From CAZRQL01 sp964602415 (GTDB lineage Bacteria > Bacteroidota > Bacteroidia > Cytophagales > Flammeovirgaceae): a stretch of DNA of 28,245 nt. The position numbers and the translations under genes were made by a program. Location of the stretch: assembly GCA_964602415.1 (NCBI GenBank), contig CAZRQL010000036.1, positions 1-28,245 of the forward strand. The letters are read 5' to 3'. Shown in pieces: positions 23,942 through 28,245 of this stretch. The notes under the pieces were generated by a model. That model was not told where the DNA came from. It saw only the letters and a list, made by a program, of their open reading frames with translations, and searched no databases. The stretch's first letter is position 1. Every line of letters begins with the position of its first letter.

Positions 23942-24024
23942 AGTATCTTAAATTTTTTATTGTCCCAAAATAAAAGCATACGCTCCGATATTTGCTAATT
24001 TGAGGGCAAAAAAAGACTAAAACT

Positions 24025-24720
24025 ATGGTAATTGTAACGGGGGCAAGCAAAGGAATCGGCAAAGCCATTGCAGAGCAATTTGGCAAGCAAGGATTGGATT
24101 TGGTGATTTGCTCAAGAAATGCTGATTTGGTGGCTCGGCAAGCCAAAGAACTCGCCGAACTCTATGGGGTCAAGGTCTGGGGCTATGCGGCAGACTTATC
24201 AAAAAAACAGGATGTATTGGAATTGGCTGACAAGATATTGGCTCTCAATGAGCCTATTGATGCCCTAATCAACAACGCAGGCGTGTTTTTGGGCGGGGGC
24301 ATCCAAACCGAACCCGATGGCACACTGGAAGCCTCATTGGACCTAAACGTAAAAGGGGTGTACTACCTGACCCGACAACTTGTCCCCAAACTTATCTCTC
24401 AGCAAAGCGGGCTCATTGTCAATATCGCTTCTACGGCTTCGTTTATGCCCTTTTGGAACTGCCTGTCTTACACCATGTCCAAGCACGCCCTGTTGGGATT
24501 TTCCAAGTGTTTGCGCCAAGAGCTAAAAGGACAGGGCATCAAAGTAACTACCCTGATGCCCGGCGGGACACTGTCGGCGGCATGGGACGGCTCGGGAGTG
24601 GATGAGCACAGACTTATGAAGCCCGAAGACGTAGCCCAAGCCGTATGGTTGGCTTTTTCGCTGCCCCCCAATGCCGTGCTTGAGGAACTGGTCATGCGCC
24701 CGCAATTGGGAGACCTGTAA
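24025..24720 (+). CDS. Short-chain dehydrogenase/reductase
   Basis: This 231-residue classical SDR begins directly with the Rossmann strand. The cofactor motif TGASKGIG is at 5-12, NNAG at 83-86 and Asn108 is in place. The catalytic triad is Ser136, Tyr149 and Lys153 (SYTMSK). SRN (30-32) after the second strand, with Arg31, suggests NADP(H) preference. The end of the protein (LVMRPQLGDL) is typical of Bacteroidota members annotated as 3-ketoacyl-ACP-reductase-like or sepiapterin-reductase-like, but no substrate can be named from sequence. A partial -7 element (GATATTTG, 23987-23994) precedes it. It is followed after 100 bp by the GD-motif module, with which no functional link is seen. Confidence 0.9.
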   Translation: MVIVTGASKGIGKAIAEQFGKQGLDLVICSRNADLVARQAKELAELYGVKVWGYAADLSKKQDVLELADKILALNEPIDALINNAGVFLGGGIQTEPDGTLEASLDLNVKGVYYLTRQLVPKLISQQSGLIVNIASTASFMPFWNCLSYTMSKHALLGFSKCLRQELKGQGIKVTTLMPGGTLSAAWDGSGVDEHRLMKPEDVAQAVWLAFSLPPNAVLEELVMRPQLGDL

Positions 24721-24760
24721 GCCGCTTACCTTGATGCTTTGTGGAAATTTAGGTAAAAAA

Positions 24761-24792
24761 TTTGGCAAAACAAGAACACATACGTATTTTTT
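24761..24792 (+). promoter_or_regulatory. Candidate promoter of the GD-motif two-gene module
   Basis: TTTG (24761-24764), 20 nt, then TATTTTTT (24785-24792) fits TTTG-N19-TAnnTTTG with one mismatch in the -7 box. It lies in an A+T-rich tract, so chance matches are likely. Confidence 0.2.
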
Positions 24793-24820
24793 TTTAATAA
24801 AGTTTAAAAAACAACAAAAA

Positions 24821-25288
24821 ATGAATACCAACGACTTAATACAAGGAACAGAAAACATCCTTGCCCAATCGCAAGAACTGTTGAAACAGCCTGCTGTCAA
24901 AGACGCGGTCTCGGGTCTTTTGTCATGGATTGGAAACAAAATATTTGCTGGCAAAAAAGCCAAACAAGAACGCTTGGCTCTCATCGAACAGCAAAAAGCC
25001 AACCAGCAGACAATCAACGATTTAACAAATGACATTCGCTCTTTGGTGGAAGACAACGAAGAACTACAACAAGAACTGGCCGAAAAAGTAAGCCAAATAC
25101 AACTGCTCCTCCCACAATCGGGCACCAATACTGCCACCACCACCGGCAACTACAACCAAACCTACCAAGGCATCAACAGCAGCACCATCACCTCAATCAA
25201 CCAAAACCACAGCGGTCAGGGACACAATATCGCCGGGGATTATGTGGCAGGAGATAAAATTTCAGGCGATAAAATTATAAACCAATAA
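24821..25288 (+). CDS. Coiled-coil protein with C-terminal GD-pentapeptide motif (module protein A)
   Basis: I do not recognise a named family for this 155-residue protein. Residues 1-28 are a helical segment, and 29-44 (AVSGLLSWIGNKIFAG) is an amphipathic to hydrophobic helix. Residues 46-97 form a coiled coil with heptad-like Leu/Ile spacing. Residues 100-135 are a Thr/Asn/Gln/Ser-rich linker (TTTGNYNQTYQGINS). The C-terminus (137-152) is IAGDYVAGDKISGDKI, three pentapeptide-like GD units, ending INQ. A nearly identical motif opens the next protein, 2 nt downstream, so the two probably interact and are cotranslated. I recall GD-repeats of this type from TPR and STAND-type signalling proteins in bacterial conflict loci, but that is memory, not a search. 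The start is ATG 24821; longer readings run back into the SDR gene. Confidence 0.75.
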   Translation: MNTNDLIQGTENILAQSQELLKQPAVKDAVSGLLSWIGNKIFAGKKAKQERLALIEQQKANQQTINDLTNDIRSLVEDNEELQQELAEKVSQIQLLLPQSGTNTATTTGNYNQTYQGINSSTITSINQNHSGQGHNIAGDYVAGDKISGDKIINQ

Positions 25289-25290
25289 CC

Positions 25291-26196
25291 ATGGAACAAA
25301 CACAGAAGATTGGAGGGGATTGGATTGACGGAGATAAAGTTTTGGGCGACAAAATCACCAATATCTATGTAAACACAAAAGACTTTCAGGAACTTGAAAG
25401 CCAATTAAAAAAATTACAAACACAAAAGGACAAATTGCTGGAACGAATCGCTAAATACCCCGAGGACGAAAGTTTTAAAACAGAACTAACGAAAGTTAAT
25501 GATGATATCAAAGAACAAAAACAAAAAATAGAAAGTTTTAAAGCAGATGTAGTTCGATTGTACGAAACTTTCACCAAAATAGAAATCAATACCGACCGCC
25601 TGCGCCTTGCCAAAGCCCACTTTGACAAAGGCGAGTTCCGCGAAGCCGATGCCATTTTAAATGCCGAAGAAATTAGCAATGAAGTAAGCCTGCTAAAAAA
25701 AGCAATAGAAAAAACACAAACCGAATTAGCAGAAATGAAGGGGAATTTGGAAAGCAAGGCTAACGAATTTCTAATCAAAGCCCAACTTTGGCAGACCTTT
25801 TACGCCGAGCCGGATTGGTTTGAAAAAACGTGCGAATATTACGAAAAGGCACTTGATGCCTATCGAAGCCATGAGGTTGTATTTCAATACGCTGTATTCT
25901 TACAAAAGCACAACCAATTTGCCAAAGCTCAATTCTTATACCAAGAAGCCTTGCAGATAAGAAGAGAACTTGCAAAAGAGAACCCAAGAACCTTTTTGCC
26001 CGATGTAGCCGGGACTTTGAACAATTTAAGTATTTTTTATTTGCAATCCGTTCCCGACAAAGAAAAATCCATCGCCTTGGCTAAGGAAGCGGCTGACATA
26101 CTTTTGCCTATTTACGAAAAAGTACCCTATTTACAAAACTATTTATTGACAGCCCTTCAGGTGCTGAAGGCAAATGGTGTGGATTTCGAAGACTGA
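25291..26196 (+). CDS. TPR protein with N-terminal GD-pentapeptide motif (module protein B)
   Basis: This 301-residue soluble protein opens with IGGDWIDGDKVLGDKI (7-22), the same three-unit GD motif that closes the preceding protein. A long coiled coil follows (about 31-92) and then a helical repeat domain (about 105-295). The helical repeats contain TPR-like pairs, for example LRLAKAHFDKGEFREADAIL, then ECYEKALDAY-like and FLYQEALQIRRELA segments of the kind used for tetratricopeptide 12 scaffolds. No enzymatic domain, signal peptide or membrane helix is visible. It is separated from protein A by 2 nt in a different frame, so translation is probably coupled. Likely a scaffold or sensor whose N-terminus docks on protein A. 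It is convergent with the binding lipoprotein. The gap at 26197-26244 holds nothing recognisable. Confidence 0.8.
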   Translation: MEQTQKIGGDWIDGDKVLGDKITNIYVNTKDFQELESQLKKLQTQKDKLLERIAKYPEDESFKTELTKVNDDIKEQKQKIESFKADVVRLYETFTKIEINTDRLRLAKAHFDKGEFREADAILNAEEISNEVSLLKKAIEKTQTELAEMKGNLESKANEFLIKAQLWQTFYAEPDWFEKTCEYYEKALDAYRSHEVVFQYAVFLQKHNQFAKAQFLYQEALQIRRELAKENPRTFLPDVAGTLNNLSIFYLQSVPDKEKSIALAKEAADILLPIYEKVPYLQNYLLTALQVLKANGVDFED

Positions 26197-26244
26197 GCGG
26201 CCTGCGGGGGCTTCCTACCCCATGCAAGGGCTAATGGATTTGGC

Positions 26245-27294
26245 TTACTCAATTTGCTGGTAATAAAACCCCTCATGGAGTTCGTGTCCTTGGAGTATTT
26301 GCCTCAAGTCGCTCAGTATCATATCAGGCCTCCATACTCCCGACTCATAAAAATCAAAGCCCCCTTGTGGAGATACGCGACGGGTGCAGTTGAAAATTTG
26401 CTTATGCTCGATGATATAGGCCAATCGCGGCTCTATCTCAAGCAGTTGTTTTCGGCTGCGGGCTGTGCCCACATTGAGCCAAATTTTTGCGGGCTGTGCG
26501 GCCAACAAAAAAGCCTCCAATCCCATGCTGATGCTGCCCCTCGAAGTATCGGACTTAAAGACGTAGTCGCCGCAGGCATCGGCGAGGAGTTTGGCCATGT
26601 AGCTCTTGCCGCCGGGTGCAGCCCATTGGCCTGAGTAGCCTATGCCGGCTATGACAGACAAAGAATTTTGACAGGGTTTTGATTTGATTTTCAGGTAGTT
26701 GTGCTCGACTGCGCGAAAGATAGAGTCGGCTCTTTGTGGCACATCCAAAAAAAAGCCAAAGAATTTGAGCCATTCGCTGCGCCCCAGCGGGTCTGCCTCC
26801 ATCCACTCCCCTACCGGCACTACCGCAATCCCCAAGTCTTGCCAGTTTTTAAAAGCCTGAAAAGCCGAGGCTTGCATACCAAAGACAAACACAGCTTCTA
26901 TTTGCAAATCAATGAGTTGCTCGGTAGCTACGGCTTCTCCCTTACCCAAATCGGCTATCTGTCCGCTTTGTAGGGCTTGTTGGACTTGGGGGCTATAGAC
27001 CCACTCTCCGTATTGGAGGGCTTTGAGTTTGTGGAGTTGGTCAAGAGCCTCTATCATAGCCAGATGGGTAGCGGACAAACAAGCCACCCGCTGCCATGGT
27101 TTGGGGGGCTTGGGCAAGGTGAGCGTATCGGTGAGTCCGTATCCCAGCCCCCAGACCTGCGCCTGACGAGCAGAGAGCCTGAAATTGCGGGCGTATGTTG
27201 TGGCAAAAACATCTTTATCAAAACTTTGCGGTTTTTTTTGACAGGCCAAAACAACCAGAGAACCCAGTATAGACCACGCAATTATTTTTATCAT
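26245..27294 (-). CDS. ABC transporter substrate-binding lipoprotein (siderophore/cobalamin type)
   Basis: This 349-residue precursor has a lipoprotein signal peptide with lipobox VVLAC, so Cys18 should be lipidated by the product of the divergent lgt gene. The mature part has the two-lobed helical-backbone layout of BtuF/FhuD/FepB-type binding proteins. VACLSATHLAMIEALDQ is the first-lobe motif, IADLGKGEAVATEQLIDLQIEAVFVFG follows, then a linker region with GIAVVPVGEW, and GYSGQWAAPGGKSYMAKLLADACG in the second lobe. These proteins deliver iron-siderophore or B12 to an ABC permease. No permease or ATPase genes are in the window. The gene is fed from a strong inverted repeat with a -7 match (TAAATTTG, 27311-27318). 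Confidence 0.85.
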   Translation of the reverse strand: MIKIIAWSILGSLVVLACQKKPQSFDKDVFATTYARNFRLSARQAQVWGLGYGLTDTLTLPKPPKPWQRVACLSATHLAMIEALDQLHKLKALQYGEWVYSPQVQQALQSGQIADLGKGEAVATEQLIDLQIEAVFVFGMQASAFQAFKNWQDLGIAVVPVGEWMEADPLGRSEWLKFFGFFLDVPQRADSIFRAVEHNYLKIKSKPCQNSLSVIAGIGYSGQWAAPGGKSYMAKLLADACGDYVFKSDTSRGSISMGLEAFLLAAQPAKIWLNVGTARSRKQLLEIEPRLAYIIEHKQIFNCTRRVSPQGGFDFYESGVWRPDMILSDLRQILQGHELHEGFYYQQIE

Positions 27295-27308
27295 TTTAGA
27301 AGTAATGC

Positions 27309-27341
27309 CCCAAATTTACCATCACTCATGGTAACTTTGGG
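27309..27341. promoter_or_regulatory. Inverted repeat with divergent -7 elements between the lipoprotein gene and lgt
   Basis: Arms 27309-27322 (CCCAAATTTACCAT) and 27328-27341 (ATGGTAACTTTGGG) are complementary at 13 of 14 positions with a 5-nt centre. Each arm holds an exact TAnnTTTG box facing outward: TAAATTTG on the minus strand (27311-27318) and TAACTTTG on the plus strand (27332-27339). Neither has a TTTG at -33, where both read CCCA instead. This fits an operator or activator-dependent divergent promoter. Confidence 0.55.
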
Positions 27342-27354
27342 ACAAAAATTGAAT

Positions 27355-28212
27355 ATGCTGTCACTGTGCGCCATCAATTGGTCTGTTGATCCCGAAATCA
27401 TAGGTTTTGGGGGTATTTCGCTGCGTTGGTACGGGTTGCTTTTTGCTTCGGGTTTTCTTTTTGGCCAGATGATTATGACCAAAATTTTTCGCCTTGAGGG
27501 CAAGCCGATGATTGATATTGAAACCCTTACGGTTTATATGGTCGTTTTTACGGTATTGGGTGCAAGACTGGGGCACTGTTTGTTTTACCAGCCTGACTAC
27601 TACTTGTCCAACCCGATAGAAATTCTAAAAATCTGGGAAGGGGGACTGGCCAGTCACGGGGCGGCGATTGCTATTTTGCTGGGGCTTTGGGTTTATACCC
27701 GCGCGGTTTGGGTGATTGGGTTTAAGCCTCCGTTTTACAGGTTCAAATGGCAAAAACGGGAAGGGCAGAGCTACCTTTGGCTGCTGGATAGGATGGTGAT
27801 TGTGGTGGCTTTGGGCGGAGGACTCATCAGACTCGGCAATTTGATGAACTCCGAGATCATCGGAAAACCAACCGGCTCAGACTGGGGCTTTATCTTTTTG
27901 AACAACCCCGAAGCCGGGCTGCTGCCCCGTCATCCGGCGCAACTCTACGAAGCCATCGCTTGTTTTGTGCTTTTTTTGATTTTATATGCTTGGTACATGG
28001 CCAAAAAAGAAAAACTCAGAGAGGGACTTTTTTTGGGGATTTTTCTGGTCTGGGTGTTTGGCCTTCGGTTTTTGTTTGAGGAGTTCAAAGAGCCTCAGGT
28101 AGATTTTGAAAAAGACATGGCTTTCAATATGGGACAGATTTTGAGCATTCCGCTGTTTGTGGCGGGGCTGGCGTTGGTGATAAGGAGCTATTTTATACCA
28201 AGATTTAAGTGA
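27355..28212 (+). CDS. lgt: Prolipoprotein diacylglyceryl transferase
   Basis: This 285-residue inner-membrane enzyme moves a diacylglyceryl group from phosphatidylglycerol to the lipobox cysteine, the first step in lipoprotein maturation. It has about seven hydrophobic helices. Family signatures are ISLRWYGLLFASGFLFG near the N-terminus, GARLGHCLFYQPDYYL, WEGGLASHGAAIAILLG, the GGLIRLGNLMNSEIIGKPT signature, HPAQLYEA and FGLRFLFEEFKEPQ. I place the start at ATG 27355 (MLSLCAINWSVDPEI), 15 nt after the candidate -7 box. Longer readings run through the intergenic repeat and the divergent lipoprotein gene. The reading frame ends before the window does, so it is complete. The final 33 bp of the window hold nothing recognisable. 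Confidence 0.95.
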   Translation: MLSLCAINWSVDPEIIGFGGISLRWYGLLFASGFLFGQMIMTKIFRLEGKPMIDIETLTVYMVVFTVLGARLGHCLFYQPDYYLSNPIEILKIWEGGLASHGAAIAILLGLWVYTRAVWVIGFKPPFYRFKWQKREGQSYLWLLDRMVIVVALGGGLIRLGNLMNSEIIGKPTGSDWGFIFLNNPEAGLLPRHPAQLYEAIACFVLFLILYAWYMAKKEKLREGLFLGIFLVWVFGLRFLFEEFKEPQVDFEKDMAFNMGQILSIPLFVAGLALVIRSYFIPRFK

Positions 28213-28245
28213 TTTTTAAGATTTTAAGGATTGATTCGCTTGATT

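Noticed and set aside
25228..25340. Proteins A and B as one gene split by a frameshift
   Set aside because: The B frame meets a TAA at 25270-25272 shortly before the A stop, so only a slip within the last few codons would join them. Each protein has a sensible start or end, and B has its own ATG two bases after the stop.
13801..26196. TIR/FGE protein and GD-motif module as parts of one defence island
   Set aside because: Seven kilobases of housekeeping and signalling genes separate them, they share no motif, and no mobile-element genes flank either.

Overview
The window looks like chromosome from a member of the Bacteroidota, most likely a Cytophagales-type organism. The base composition is moderate. 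Start codons mostly lack Shine-Dalgarno sequences. Several genes are preceded by the Bacteroidota -7 element TAnnTTTG, once with a consensus TTTG at 19 nt. A miniature ribosomal protein THX gene, a carboxypeptidase-D-regulatory-like secreted protein, a TM2/DUF4178 protein and PhoB/PhoR- and FolE-type sequences typical of the phylum are present. No rRNA, tRNA, insertion sequence, integrase, phage gene or CRISPR array was seen. Most of the window is ordinary core chromosome with a few signalling or conflict-type genes inserted.

Layout. 1-2.2 kb: a small STAS/SpoIIAA-like protein, then a four-PAS sensor that ends after a histidine-kinase dimerisation helix and has no ATPase domain. 2.2-7.0 kb (minus): a long PurF-like amidophosphoribosyltransferase and an AddB-like PD-(D/E)XK nuclease. 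7.1-8.9 kb (plus): a PhoB/PhoR-type two-component pair from a consensus promoter, divergent from the nuclease. 9.2-13.8 kb (plus): a saccharopine dehydrogenase-family enzyme, a PTPS/QueD enzyme overlapping folE, a TM2/DUF4178 membrane protein, and rlmN. 13.8-17.4 kb (minus): a 1196-residue protein with three TIR domains, one membrane span, a coiled coil and a C-terminal formylglycine-generating-enzyme-like (FGE/SUMF1) domain. 17.6-22.5 kb (plus): a DUF2179 membrane protein, gcvT, an ATP-grasp enzyme and a membrane-anchored adenylate cyclase with a periplasmic TPR sensor. This run ends at a strong hairpin shared with the convergent 35-codon THX gene. 22.6-23.9 kb (minus): a secreted carboxypeptidase-regulatory-like protein. 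24.0-26.2 kb (plus): a short-chain dehydrogenase, then a tight two-gene module (coiled-coil protein plus TPR protein) whose products carry the same rare GD-pentapeptide motif at facing termini. 26.2-28.2 kb: a siderophore/cobalamin-type binding lipoprotein and lgt, transcribed divergently from a nearly perfect 14-bp inverted repeat.

Best candidates for new biology are the triple-TIR/FGE transmembrane protein, which has receptor-like architecture, and the two-gene GD-motif module, whose products are predicted to associate through their matching termini. Nothing in the sequence links these two loci functionally.
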